This document shows positions 24,797 through 33,450 of a stretch of DNA of 47,080 bases, in pieces. The notes under the pieces were generated by a model. That model was not told where the DNA came from, searched no databases, and saw only the letters and a program-made list of their open reading frames with translations. The stretch covers positions 1 to 47,080 of the forward strand of contig JAFXAZ010000072.1 in the NCBI GenBank assembly GCA_017521985.1, in the 5' to 3' direction. Position numbers and translations under genes: made by a program. Origin of the DNA: Lachnospiraceae bacterium. GTDB taxonomy: Bacteria; Bacillota; Clostridia; Lachnospirales; Lachnospiraceae. Numbering within the stretch: position 1 is the stretch's first letter; each line of letters begins with the position of its first letter.

Positions 24797-24836
24797 AATT
24801 CCGCCCTCCGGAAAACATTTTTTGTTTATCAGATTT

Positions 24837-24865
24837 ATATTAACATTCTGACAACCATGTGTCAA
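24837..24865 (-). promoter_or_regulatory. Promoter of dapA-dapB-fbp
   Basis: On the minus strand TTGACA (24865-24860) precedes TAATAT (24842-24837) with a 17-base spacer. TGACA and TGTCA form a small dyad over the -35 region (24849-24864). Confidence 0.75.
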
Positions 24866-24893
24866 CCAAAAGTGAATTTAATATTTTAGCAAT

Positions 24894-25535
24894 TTAATCT
24901 GCTACAGTCTCTAACTTGCTCACACTCACTTCATAAGCAATGCGTTTTTCCATATTTTCTTCGTCTAAACGCTTCATATATTCTCTGCTCTGGATACGTC
25001 CCCATACCTGAACTCTTTCACCGACTTTAAAACTTCCTGCATAACGGGCATTTCGTCCCCAGCTGATACAAGGTATGTAATCACTCTTGCCATAAGGTCT
25101 GTTGACTGCCAAAAGCAAATCTGCAATTTCTCTTCCAAGCGGTGTTTTGCGATAAATAGGCTCCTTGCAGATATAGCCATCCAAATAAATGCTGTTGGTT
25201 TTATTGCTTTCCGGCATATTTTCCTCGTCCAGCTCTATAAAATTCGCTTCTCTTGCAAACACACTTAATACTAATTTATTTTTCCTCTCATCATGGCGAT
25301 TATAGGAACGGAACTGACCTTCCACCTCCATAAACTGTCCTCTGTAATCTTTGGTGATGTCAATAAGACGTTCTGAAATCATGACAGGTATAATATCATG
25401 TGAGGTGCTTAATCTTTCCACCTTAAGCTCCATCATGTAAAAACCTTCTCCATAAATTTCATGATTGTAGGTAAATGTACTTACCACCTCACCAATAATC
25501 GTTACCTGATTGTTTTCTAATTCTTTTCCGGTCAT
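24894..25535 (-). CDS. Tandem OB-fold single-stranded DNA-binding-like protein
   Basis: The 213-residue product appears to hold two SSB-type OB folds. The first (about 9-100) starts NNQVTIIGEVVSTFTYNHE and includes MELKVERLS and GQFMEVEGQFRSYN. The second (about 112-205) reads NSIYLDGYICKEPIYRKTPLGREIADLLLAVNR, with SDYIPCISWGRNARYAGSFKVGERVQVWGRIQSREY, a close match to the SSB core. There is no acidic SSB tail. It is therefore a paralogue of SSB/PriB-type proteins rather than the main SSB. I chose the ATG at 25535, which follows AAAGGGG; the frame to 25592 lacks a site. Role in replication, repair or competence is open. Confidence 0.8.
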   Translation of the reverse strand: MTGKELENNQVTIIGEVVSTFTYNHEIYGEGFYMMELKVERLSTSHDIIPVMISERLIDITKDYRGQFMEVEGQFRSYNRHDERKNKLVLSVFAREANFIELDEENMPESNKTNSIYLDGYICKEPIYRKTPLGREIADLLLAVNRPYGKSDYIPCISWGRNARYAGSFKVGERVQVWGRIQSREYMKRLDEENMEKRIAYEVSVSKLETVAD

Positions 25536-25859
25536 TTTGTATTTCCCCTTTCTAATTTTGACACTGGTTCTTTTATTTTTAACGACCACCATGTATTTTT
25601 TAGTCGTTCGTTAAACATGATAAATTTTACTACAGGATTTTCCCAAATAGAAGTCAAACACGCCGCGTGTCTCGACGAATACTGGGAAGCTTCTGCTTCC
25701 ATTTTCCTGTTTTTTGTTTCTTTGCTACAAAAAGCTAAAATATGTGTTTTTTTCTGTACACACTGCTGTTTTTCGCACAATCCCTTGCAACCGACCTTTT
25801 ATGGTGCTATAATGGCGTGGTTTAAAGGGATTTATTTGTTTTTTATATAAGGAGGCTTC
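25536..25859. other. Intergenic region between the OB-fold gene and typA
   Basis: No convincing gene is seen in these 324 bases. They hold an inverted repeat near the OB-fold gene (TTTAACGA and TCGTTAAA, about 25577-25614) and the typA promoter. The small frames crossing it lack ribosome binding sites. Confidence 0.6.
25785..25813 (+). promoter_or_regulatory. Promoter of typA
   Basis: TTGCAA (25785-25790) and a perfect TATAAT (25808-25813) have a 17-base spacer, 46 bases before the ATG. TAAGGAGG stands before the start codon. Confidence 0.85.
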
Positions 25860-27683
25860 ATGAAGCAGACAAGAGAAGACGTTAGAAACGTCGCAATTAT
25901 CGCACACGTTGACCATGGTAAAACTACTCTTGTGGATGAATTATTAAAGCAGTCCGGCGTCTTTCGTGCCCATCAGGAGGTGGCTGAACGCGTTATGGAC
26001 TCCGGCGACATCGAACGAGAGCGTGGTATTACCATTTTAGCCAAAAATACCGCCGTAACCTACAAAAACACCAAAATCAATATTATCGACACTCCCGGAC
26101 ACGCAGACTTCGGCGGAGAAGTTGAGCGCGTGCTCAAGATGGTAAATGGTGTTATTTTAGTTGTAGATGCCTTTGAAGGTGCCATGCCGCAGACCAAATT
26201 TGTACTTCGCAAGGCTTTGGAATTAAAGCTCCCGGTAGTCGTTTGTGTTAACAAAATTGACCGTCCTGAGGCTCGCCCTGCTGCTGTTGTAGATGAAGTG
26301 CTGGAGCTCTTTTTGGACTTAGAGGCCGATGATGCACAGCTAGACTGCCCATTTGTTTTTGCTTCTGCCAAGGCCGGTATTGCATCTCTTAATATGGATA
26401 CACCGGGCAAAGACATGGTGCCTTTATTTGAGACTATTTTAGACTATATTCCTGCCCCATCAGGCGACCCTGACGCCGGCACACAGGTACTGATTTCTAC
26501 TATCGACTACAACGAATACGTAGGTCGTATCGGCGTGGGCAAGGTAGACAACGGTACCATCAGCGTGAATCAGGAAGTGGTAATTGTTAATGCCCACGAG
26601 CCTGAAAAGCAGAAAAAAGTAAAAGTCAGCAAATTATACGAATTTGATGGCCTCAACAAAGTGGAAGTCAGAGAAGCCCGCATGGGCTCTATCGTAGCAA
26701 TCTCCGGCATTACTGATATTCACATCGGTGACACCCTCTGTCACCCGGAGGCCATTGCGCCGATTCCTTTCCAGAAAATTTCCGAGCCTACCATTGCCAT
26801 GCATTTTGTGGTAAACGACTCTCCGCTGGCCGGAAAGGAAGGCAAATATGTAACCAGCCGACATTTACGCGACCGACTGTTCCGCGAGTTAAATACCGAC
26901 GTTTCCCTCCGTGTAGAGGAAACCGACAGTGCCGATTCCTTTAAAGTTTCCGGACGAGGTGAATTACACTTGTCTGTCCTTATCGAAAATATGCGTCGTG
27001 AAGGCTTTGAATTTGCGGTTTCCAAGGCCGAGGTTTTATATCACACCGATGACCGCGGACATAAGTTAGAGCCTATGGAACTTGCTTATATCGATGTCCC
27101 GGATGAATTTTCCGGCACCGTAATTGAAAAGCTTTCCCAGAGAAAAGGGGAGCTTCGTAATATGGGTATGGGCACCGGCGGTTACACCCGCTTAGAATTC
27201 TCCATTCCTGCAAGAGGTCTGATCGGCTACCGAGGCGAGTTTATGACCGACACCAAAGGTAATGGTATTATGAATACCATTTTTGATGATTATGGTCCAT
27301 ACAAAGGTGACATCCAGTACCGTAAGCAAGGTTCTCTTATCGCTTTTGAAGCAGGTGACGCAGTAACCTATGGTCTTTACAATGCACAGGATCGTGGTAC
27401 CCTCTTCATCGGGCCTGGTGAAAAGGTTTACTCCGGCATGGTGGTAGGTCAGTCTGCAAAACCGGAAGACATTGAAATCAATGTCTGCAAGAAAAAACAG
27501 CTTACCAACACCCGTTCTTCTTCTGCCGACGAAGCACTCCGCCTTACTCCAAAGAAGGTTCTCAGCTTGGAACAAGCTTTGGAATTTATTGATACCGATG
27601 AATTATTAGAAGTAACTCCTACTTCTCTACGCATCCGAAAGAAAATTTTGGACCCAACCATGAGAAAACGTGCCAATCGATAG
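25860..27683 (+). CDS. typA: Translational GTPase TypA/BipA
   Basis: TypA (BipA) is a ribosome-associated GTPase related to EF-G, involved in ribosome assembly and stress growth. The 607-residue product has G1 AHVDHGKTTL (15-24), the switch segment DIERERGITI, G3 DTPGHADF, G4 NKIDRPEARP, an EF-Tu-like domain 2, EF-G-like domains III and V, and the TypA-specific C-terminal domain (MVVGQSAKPEDIEINVCKKK, NTRSSSADEALRL). The length is normal. A TATAAT promoter is 46 bases upstream and a bidirectional terminator lies downstream. It is convergent with the YigZ gene and monocistronic. Confidence 0.97.
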   Translation: MKQTREDVRNVAIIAHVDHGKTTLVDELLKQSGVFRAHQEVAERVMDSGDIERERGITILAKNTAVTYKNTKINIIDTPGHADFGGEVERVLKMVNGVILVVDAFEGAMPQTKFVLRKALELKLPVVVCVNKIDRPEARPAAVVDEVLELFLDLEADDAQLDCPFVFASAKAGIASLNMDTPGKDMVPLFETILDYIPAPSGDPDAGTQVLISTIDYNEYVGRIGVGKVDNGTISVNQEVVIVNAHEPEKQKKVKVSKLYEFDGLNKVEVREARMGSIVAISGITDIHIGDTLCHPEAIAPIPFQKISEPTIAMHFVVNDSPLAGKEGKYVTSRHLRDRLFRELNTDVSLRVEETDSADSFKVSGRGELHLSVLIENMRREGFEFAVSKAEVLYHTDDRGHKLEPMELAYIDVPDEFSGTVIEKLSQRKGELRNMGMGTGGYTRLEFSIPARGLIGYRGEFMTDTKGNGIMNTIFDDYGPYKGDIQYRKQGSLIAFEAGDAVTYGLYNAQDRGTLFIGPGEKVYSGMVVGQSAKPEDIEINVCKKKQLTNTRSSSADEALRLTPKKVLSLEQALEFIDTDELLEVTPTSLRIRKKILDPTMRKRANR

Positions 27684-27762
27684 TATATTGAGGGAGTGTA
27701 TATCACAAGACGAAAATCACCTCATGGCCGGTCCATGAATAGAGCATAGCATAAAAAAAAGA

Positions 27763-27801
27763 TGGATTTGGACGATATATCGTCCAAATCCACTTTTTTT
27801 T
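27763..27801. terminator. Bidirectional terminator between typA and the YigZ gene
   Basis: A perfect 30-bp palindrome (27763-27792) is flanked by eight A on the left and a run of nine T on the right. It contains the 18-base sequence also found at 17437-17454. Confidence 0.9.
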
Positions 27802-27814
27802 TAAATTTTTTTAA

Positions 27815-28486
27815 TTATTTTTCCGGCACCGGATAAAATACCTCTTCCAGAACCTCAAGCTTACTGCGTCCTGCAGTCAGTTCTGTCACTTCTTTACAGA
27901 AATGGTCTGCCTCTTCACCCGGAACAAGCACCACAATACGAACCTTGTCTGTATACTCGCTGCTCTCCTGGGTAAGCCCCTGCTGACCCATAAAATATAA
28001 AATCTTGCCAATGCCGTTGTAATCGGTATCTATCTGAATACGCTTGCCATACTTCATCATAGCAGTAGGGCAATGCTTCAACGCCTCTTGCAGGGCCTGG
28101 GTATAAGCTCGCATCAAGCCGCCTGTACCTAATAAAGTACCGCCAAAATATCTGGTTACCACAGCCGCAATACCACGAATTTCACTTCCCAGCAGTACCT
28201 CTAACATAGGTCTGCCAGCAGTACCGCTTGGCTCCCCATCATCACTGCATCTGGTCAACTCTCCGCGAGTTCCAATCACAAATGCACTGCAATTATGTCT
28301 CGCATCATAATAGTGCTTTTTCATTTCTTCTATAAAGGCAACTGCCTCTTCTTCACTTTCCACCTTACGGACATTTGCAATAAAGCGGGACTTTTTTTCT
28401 ATAATTTCCCCGGTAAAGGTCTGTCCTTCTGAACCCGGGGTATATAAAACTCTGTAACTCTCCTGTGCCTTTGTGTTTGATTCCAT
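27815..28486 (-). CDS. YigZ / IMPACT family protein
   Basis: The 223-residue product has the UPF0029 (IMPACT N-terminal) domain from about 25 to 130 and the DUF1949 domain after it. Typical parts are EIIEKKSRFIANV, HNCSAFVIGTRGELTRCSDDGEPSGTAGRPML (the SDDGEPxGTAGxP hallmark) and VTRYFGGTLLGTGGLMRAY. Family members have been linked to translation stress and protein or RNA turnover; the exact role is unsettled. I set the start at 28486 because GGGAG stands seven bases upstream. It is convergent with typA and divergent from the PBP gene. Confidence 0.93.
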   Translation of the reverse strand: MESNTKAQESYRVLYTPGSEGQTFTGEIIEKKSRFIANVRKVESEEEAVAFIEEMKKHYYDARHNCSAFVIGTRGELTRCSDDGEPSGTAGRPMLEVLLGSEIRGIAAVVTRYFGGTLLGTGGLMRAYTQALQEALKHCPTAMMKYGKRIQIDTDYNGIGKILYFMGQQGLTQESSEYTDKVRIVVLVPGEEADHFCKEVTELTAGRSKLEVLEEVFYPVPEK

Positions 28487-28624
28487 GTAATAACTCCCAA
28501 TTTTTTTGTACCATTTTAATATACCCCTTTTTTTTGCATAATGCAAGGTACATATTCTACACGGTATCCACGAATAATAAATAAAATCATAAGGAATTCT
28601 TCATCTATTTTACACGGAAACTAC

Positions 28625-28653
28625 TTTATTTTATGTTTGTTTTTTGGTATAAT
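28625..28653 (+). promoter_or_regulatory. Extended -10 promoter of the class A PBP gene
   Basis: A perfect TATAAT at 28648-28653 is preceded by TGG (extended -10). The -35 (TTTATT, 28625-28630) is weak at a 17-base spacing. It lies 34 bases before the ATG. Confidence 0.55.
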
Positions 28654-28687
28654 AATAAGACCTATGAGGAAGAAAGGAAGTTCTTTT

Positions 28688-31399
28688 ATGAATTATAGTA
28701 AAAATGGACTTAAGCAAAAGCAAAAGCAGATGAACTCCAAGTCCGAAAAATTCGGTCGAAAGGTATTCATTAATATATGCAAGATTTTCTTGGTGTTAGC
28801 TGTTTCCGGTGTCATTATCGGAGGCTCTGCAGCCCTTGGAGCTTTCAAAGGCTGTATTGACACTGCCCCGGAAATCTCAAGCTCCGACGTTGCTCCGGAA
28901 GGTTTTTCCACCTTTGTTTATGACAAAGACGGTAACCAGATTACCAAGCTTGTCGCCAGCAATTCCAATCGAATTTCTGTCACCTTGGACAAGGTTCCCC
29001 TCTATTTGCAAAAAGCTTTTATTGCAATTGAAGACAGCAGCTTCTATGAGCACAACGGTATCGATATTATCGGTATCATACGAGCCGGTGTTACCGGTGT
29101 CCTGAATGGATTTAACTTCCGTTCCGGTGCCAGTACCATTACCCAGCAGCTTATTAAGAATACGATTTATGAAGACTTCGTCAACGAATCTAAGCTTGAG
29201 AAAATAGAACGAAAGATTCAGGAGTGGTACCTGGCTATCCAGATTTCCAACGAGCTCTCCAAAAACGAAGTGTTGATTCGTTACTTAAATACCATTAACC
29301 TGGGGCAGAATACTCTGGGCGTACAGTCAGCTGCCCATCGCTATTTTGGCAAAGATGTATCAGAACTGAATTTATCTGAATGTGCTGTTATTGCAGCTAT
29401 TACCAAGAGCCCTACCGGTTACAACCCTATCACCAACCCGGAGGCCAACCAAAAACGTCGTTTGAATGTATTAGACGAAATGCTCGAATTAGAATATATT
29501 ACCAAGGCAGAGTATGATGAAGCCTTAAAGGATGACCCATATACTCGTATTGCAGAAGTAAATCAGACATACGTTGCAAGTGACAATGTTACCACTTATT
29601 TTATAGATGCGGTAACAGATCAGGTTTATAACGACTTACTTGAGGCAGGATATACCGAAAAGCAGGCTGAAAACCTGATATACCGCAGTGGTCTGAAAAT
29701 CAATACCACTTTGGACATGGAAATTCAGTCTATCGTAGATGAAGTCTGCAGTGATGAAAGCAACTTCCCACGTGCTTACTGGCAGCTTGGTTACCAGCTC
29801 AGTATTGACAAAGCCAATGGGGAAACCATTCATCACAGTACAGAAATGATGCAGAAATATTTAAAGGATACGAAGTATACTGAGAACGGCTATAGTTCCA
29901 GCGACAAGATGCTGTTTAAATCTGAGGAAGCCGCTAACGCTGCCATCGAATACTACAAGGCTTACGCGGTACAGCAGGGAGACGTTATCCTTGGAGAAAA
30001 AATCTCTCTTTCCTTGCAGCCACAGCTTTCCGTTGTGATTTTAGACCAGCAGACCGGCTATGTGCGAGCACTTCTTGGCGGTCGTGGCGAAAAAACCGTC
30101 AGCAAAGCATTCAACCGTGCTACTGATGCTACACGTCAGCCGGGTTCCTGCTTTAAGGTGCTTGCAGCTTATGTACCGGCTATTGATTCCGGTATGTATA
30201 CCCTTGCTACCGTGCAGAATGACGCACCATTTGCATACACCAACTCCGGCGACGGCAACGACCGTTTGGTACAAAACTGGCATGAAAAGACCCAGGGTTA
30301 CAAAGGCTTACTAAACTACCGCGAAGGTATTCGTAACTCTCGAAATGTCATTACCGTAAAGGCTATGACTTTAGTTACTCCACAGGTTGGCATGGACTAC
30401 CTATTAAATTTTGGTTTTACTACCCTGTTATCCTCCACCAGTGCAAGCGGTCATACGGACGTAAACCAGTCTCTGTGTCTTGGCGGTATTACCCATGGTG
30501 TTACCAATCTGGAAATGACTGCAGCTTATGCTGCTATTGCAAATGGCGGTAAGTACATCGAGCCTACTTTATATACTACCGTTTTAGATAAGAACGGCAA
30601 TGTTATTTTGGACAAGTCTGACAACCGTTCCACACGAATTATGCGTGAGACCACTGCATGGCTTATAACCGATGCAATGCAGGATGTAGTTACGGAAGGA
30701 ACCGGTACTACCGCAAAGGTAGTTGATATGACCGTCTCCGGTAAAACCGGTACTACCACGGACAGCATGGACGTATGGTTCTCCGGGTATACTCCTTATT
30801 ATACCGGAAGCATTTGGCTTGGCTTTGATGAAAACAATGCCACACTGAACAAAGCCGAAGAAAGCACCCATACGAAAATCTGGAGTAAGATTATGACGTT
30901 GGTTCACGAAGGCTTAGAAGATAAAGAAATCATGGAAAAGCCGGAAAATATCATTGAGGTAGAGGTTTGCTCAAAGTCCGGAAAACTTCCAACTCCGGGA
31001 CTTTGTGATGCTCACATTTATAAAGAATACTTTGTAGAAGGTACCGAGCCTATAGAAAGCTGTGACGTACATGTGTACGGATTCGTCTGTGAGACAGACG
31101 GCGTCATGTCTACCATGTATTGCCCTTATAAGATAGAAGGCTCTATAGAGCAGGTTCCGGTAGAGCATGAGCTCTTACAGCCGGGCTCCCGATTAGGTGC
31201 TCTTCTCTATTCCCTTGGAGAAAATACCGAAGATGTTGATATAGAAGCCCTTCTTCCTACCGTGCAGATTAAAACTTCAAATACCTGCCACCACACCTTT
31301 GAATATATGCTTGAGCATCACTGGGATGGTGATCCGGCAAACGGTGGATTCGGATATCCGGACGACTGGTTATGGCCTAGCATAGAATCTACCGAATAA
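28688..31399 (+). CDS. Class A penicillin-binding protein (transglycosylase/transpeptidase)
   Basis: The enzyme polymerises and cross-links peptidoglycan outside the membrane. The 903-residue product has a Lys/Gln-rich cytoplasmic start, one transmembrane helix (about 26-48) and a GT51 domain with IAIEDSSFYEHNGID and GASTITQQLIKN. A linker follows, then the transpeptidase domain: the active-site Ser in PGSCFK (SxxK), RNSRN for SxN, and SGKTGTT for KTG. A long tail of about 200 residues after KTG has Cys-containing segments (VCSKSGKLPTPGLC), common in clostridial PBP1A-type proteins. I placed the start at 28688 behind AAAGGAAG; the frame to 28541 has no site. It is monocistronic, upstream of tRNA-Thr. 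Confidence 0.93.
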   Translation: MNYSKNGLKQKQKQMNSKSEKFGRKVFINICKIFLVLAVSGVIIGGSAALGAFKGCIDTAPEISSSDVAPEGFSTFVYDKDGNQITKLVASNSNRISVTLDKVPLYLQKAFIAIEDSSFYEHNGIDIIGIIRAGVTGVLNGFNFRSGASTITQQLIKNTIYEDFVNESKLEKIERKIQEWYLAIQISNELSKNEVLIRYLNTINLGQNTLGVQSAAHRYFGKDVSELNLSECAVIAAITKSPTGYNPITNPEANQKRRLNVLDEMLELEYITKAEYDEALKDDPYTRIAEVNQTYVASDNVTTYFIDAVTDQVYNDLLEAGYTEKQAENLIYRSGLKINTTLDMEIQSIVDEVCSDESNFPRAYWQLGYQLSIDKANGETIHHSTEMMQKYLKDTKYTENGYSSSDKMLFKSEEAANAAIEYYKAYAVQQGDVILGEKISLSLQPQLSVVILDQQTGYVRALLGGRGEKTVSKAFNRATDATRQPGSCFKVLAAYVPAIDSGMYTLATVQNDAPFAYTNSGDGNDRLVQNWHEKTQGYKGLLNYREGIRNSRNVITVKAMTLVTPQVGMDYLLNFGFTTLLSSTSASGHTDVNQSLCLGGITHGVTNLEMTAAYAAIANGGKYIEPTLYTTVLDKNGNVILDKSDNRSTRIMRETTAWLITDAMQDVVTEGTGTTAKVVDMTVSGKTGTTTDSMDVWFSGYTPYYTGSIWLGFDENNATLNKAEESTHTKIWSKIMTLVHEGLEDKEIMEKPENIIEVEVCSKSGKLPTPGLCDAHIYKEYFVEGTEPIESCDVHVYGFVCETDGVMSTMYCPYKIEGSIEQVPVEHELLQPGSRLGALLYSLGENTEDVDIEALLPTVQIKTSNTCHHTFEYMLEHHWDGDPANGGFGYPDDWLWPSIESTE

Positions 31400-31429
31400 A
31401 AACTATTGTATAAATTTTTCAAAAAACTG

Positions 31430-31458
31430 TTGACAAATCAGCATATTCTTGATAGTAT
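31430..31458 (+). promoter_or_regulatory. tRNA-Thr promoter
   Basis: TTGACA (31430-31435) and TAGTAT (31453-31458) have a 17-base spacer, 11 bases before the tRNA. The -10 box is the loop of an inverted repeat (31437-31475). Confidence 0.88.
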
Positions 31459-31469
31459 ATTCAAGTAAT

Positions 31470-31475
<6 letters not shown>
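31437..31475. repeat. Inverted repeat enclosing the tRNA-Thr -10 box
   Basis: ATCAGCAT (31437-31444) pairs with ATGCTGAT (31468-31475), and inside it CTTGA (31448-31452) pairs with TCAAG (31461-31465). The loop TAGTATAT holds the -10 hexamer. The right arm runs into the first six bases of the tRNA. Confidence 0.75.
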
Positions 31476-31542
<67 letters not shown>

Positions 31543-31545
31543 TAC

Positions 31546-31574
31546 AAAAGCCCCTGAATTTCAGGGGCTTTTTT
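31546..31574. terminator. Terminator between tRNA-Thr and sigH
   Basis: AAAAGCCCCTGA/TCAGGGGCTTTT with a three-base loop is followed by more T on the plus strand. A-rich bases to the left may let it serve sigH on the minus strand too. Confidence 0.9.
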
Positions 31575-31582
31575 GATTGCTC

Positions 31583-32197
31583 TTATTTATCTTGTTTAAA
31601 AATCTTACGCATTTTACCTTTCAGCCTTTGCAGTGCATTGTCGGTAGCTTTTTCTGTTCTTCCCAGAATAGCTGCAATTTCTCTGGTGGACATGCCGATA
31701 AAATAGAGGTCCAGCACTTGTTTTTCCAGTGGACTCAACTCTTCCCTCAGGCGGGCTTCCAGCTGAGCCATATTCTCTTTGTCAATCAAAGTCGCTTCGG
31801 GACTTTCAATAGCTGTCATACGAATGAGACGCTCTCTTGCCTCTTTATACTGAGCACTGTCCTCTCCGGACAAAGAAGTATAGGAGTTTAACGGTGCATG
31901 TTTATGACGATTTGAAGCTTCGATGGCTGTAAAAATCTGACGTGAAATACAGAGCTTGGCAAAGGTTTGAAAGCTTGCATCTCTGCCGGGATCATAGTCT
32001 CTGACAGCCTTAAAAAGCCCTATCATGCCTTCTTGCAGTAAATCCTCATGGTCTGCCCCCAGCAAGTACATATTGCCTGCCTGACCGCGCACCAGGTATT
32101 TATATTTATCCATCAAAAAATCCACAACGGCCTTGTCACCGTCCATATAACGGGCAATTAATTCTTCATCATTTAAATCTTTATAAATTTCTTTCAT
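31583..32197 (-). CDS. sigH: RNA polymerase sigma-H factor (sporulation/transition-state)
   Basis: The 204-residue product is a sigma-70 family member of the SigH/Spo0H type. Region 2 shows DEELIARYMDGD, YKYLVRGQAGNMYLLGADHEDLLQEGMIGLFKAVRDYDPGRDASFQTFAKLCISRQI, matching SigH closely. Region 4 is LSPLEKQVLDLYFIGMSTREIAAILGRTEKATDNALQRLKGK. Sigma-H directs early sporulation and transition-state genes in Bacillus and Clostridia. It follows rlmB after a terminator stem, in the conserved Firmicute order cysE-cysS-mrnC-rlmB-sigH. The upstream ribosome site is weak (TGAAAG), which may limit expression. Its promoter is not evident in the 42-base gap. Confidence 0.93.
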   Translation of the reverse strand: MKEIYKDLNDEELIARYMDGDKAVVDFLMDKYKYLVRGQAGNMYLLGADHEDLLQEGMIGLFKAVRDYDPGRDASFQTFAKLCISRQIFTAIEASNRHKHAPLNSYTSLSGEDSAQYKEARERLIRMTAIESPEATLIDKENMAQLEARLREELSPLEKQVLDLYFIGMSTREIAAILGRTEKATDNALQRLKGKMRKIFKQDK

Positions 32198-32206
32198 ATT
32201 TCTTTC

Positions 32207-32233
32207 AAAAAAAGCCGGAACCGCGCCCGGCTT
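32207..32233 (-). terminator. Terminator after rlmB
   Basis: AAGCCGG/CCGGCTT with an eight-base loop is followed on the minus strand by a run of seven T. It lies between rlmB and sigH. Confidence 0.85.
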
Positions 32234-32239
32234 AAATCA

Positions 32240-32980
32240 TTACATAAGTCTCTGTCTTACAATTTCATATGCCAGTACGCCGGCTGCCACAGATGCATTT
32301 AAGGAGTCGATGTCTCCCTTCATGGGAATAGATGCAATCATATCGCAGTTTTCACGTACCAGACGACTTACACCGTCGCCTTCGTTACCAATCACCAGAC
32401 CGATTGGCCCCTTTAGATTGAGCTTGTACATCTGTGTGCCACCCATATCCGCACACACAAACCACAAACCTCTGTCTTTTAGTTCCTGAATGGTCTTGGA
32501 AATATTGGTTACCTTTACAACCGGTGTGAAATTAAGCGCTCCCGCAGAAGTACGTGCTACCGTGGCAGTAAGTCCTACCGCACGGTTCTTTGGAATAATC
32601 ACACCATGTGCGCCCGCAAGATTTGCGGTACGAATAATCGCACCCAGATTGTGGGGGTCTTCGATATTATCCAAGATTATAACAAATGGGGCTTCCCCTT
32701 TTTCTCTGGCTTTATCAAATATATCCTCAAGCTCTGCATATTCGTATGCTGCCGAATAGGCAATGACACCTTGATGCTTGCCTGTTTCAGAAATCTGATC
32801 CAGGCGTTCCTTTGTTACATATTTAATCATAACGTTTTTTTTCTTGGCTTCTCTTTTAATAGTAGAAACCGGACCATCCTGGCAACCATCCAAAATAAAA
32901 ATCTTGTCAATCGGCTTGCCTGCTCGAAAAGCCTCAATAACAGCATTTCTGCCCTCTATGGTAAATTCCGTATATCCCAT
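32240..32980 (-). CDS. rlmB: 23S rRNA 2'-O-ribose methyltransferase (RlmB/TrmH family)
   Basis: The 246-residue product is a SPOUT (SpoU) methyltransferase that uses S-adenosylmethionine and forms the trefoil knot. It has an N-terminal substrate-binding domain (EGRNAVIEAFRAGKPIDKIFI), then DNIEDPHNLGAIIRTANLAGAHGVIIPKNRAVG (motif 1), LVIGNEGDGVSRLVRENCD (motif 2) and IPMKGDIDSLNASVAAGVLAYEIVRQR (motif 3), in order. The length suits RlmB, which modifies G2251 of 23S rRNA in E. coli. It follows mrnC after 14 bases. Confidence 0.92.
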   Translation of the reverse strand: MGYTEFTIEGRNAVIEAFRAGKPIDKIFILDGCQDGPVSTIKREAKKKNVMIKYVTKERLDQISETGKHQGVIAYSAAYEYAELEDIFDKAREKGEAPFVIILDNIEDPHNLGAIIRTANLAGAHGVIIPKNRAVGLTATVARTSAGALNFTPVVKVTNISKTIQELKDRGLWFVCADMGGTQMYKLNLKGPIGLVIGNEGDGVSRLVRENCDMIASIPMKGDIDSLNASVAAGVLAYEIVRQRLM

Positions 32981-32994
32981 ATTGTCCTCACTCT

Positions 32995-33450
32995 CTATAG
33001 TTCCAGTTCTGCATAAGTCAGACCTATCTTTGTAAGCTCCAAAATGCGCTCCATTTGCCTTGTTACATATAAATAACCCAACACTGCTTCAAAGCCTGTA
33101 GCCTTGCGATACGCCGCCACAGACGCGTTTTTGGCAACAGTATGCGACTTAGTATTGCGCCCCCGTTTGTAGACACTGCGTTCTTCTTCCGTCAATATAT
33201 CGTTATCCATTAGCCCCTGAATCATAACTGCTTGTGTTTCCGCCTTTACATAGCTCGTCGCTTTTTTGTGTAAGTCATTGACCTGCTTGTGACTTTTGTA
33301 AACAACTATCGTACGAATCACCAAGTCATAGATACAGTCTCCAATATATGCCAGAGTCAAAGCAGGATAACTTCGGTAATCCTGCTCTGTTAACTCAAAG
33401 GCCTGAATTATTTTATCTAAATCGGTAAGCGTCTTTACGCTCTCTTCCAT
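32995..33450 (-). CDS. mrnC: Mini-ribonuclease III
   Basis: MrnC matures 23S rRNA in Firmicutes and consists of an RNase III catalytic domain without a dsRNA-binding domain. The 151-residue product has LTLAYIGDCIYDLVIRT, the signature with the catalytic acidic residues (Asp in GD), then KSHKQVNDLHKKATSYVKA and YKRGRNTKSHTVAKNASVAAYRKATGFEAVLGYLY, with the second acidic residue in the FEAVLGYLY helix. The length is usual. Its start overlaps the end of cysS by 16 bases. Confidence 0.95.
   Translation of the reverse strand: MEESVKTLTDLDKIIQAFELTEQDYRSYPALTLAYIGDCIYDLVIRTIVVYKSHKQVNDLHKKATSYVKAETQAVMIQGLMDNDILTEEERSVYKRGRNTKSHTVAKNASVAAYRKATGFEAVLGYLYVTRQMERILELTKIGLTYAELEL

Noticed and set aside
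24797-24893. A lysine riboswitch before dapA
   Set aside because: The leader is about 35 bases after the predicted start point, too short for the lysine aptamer.
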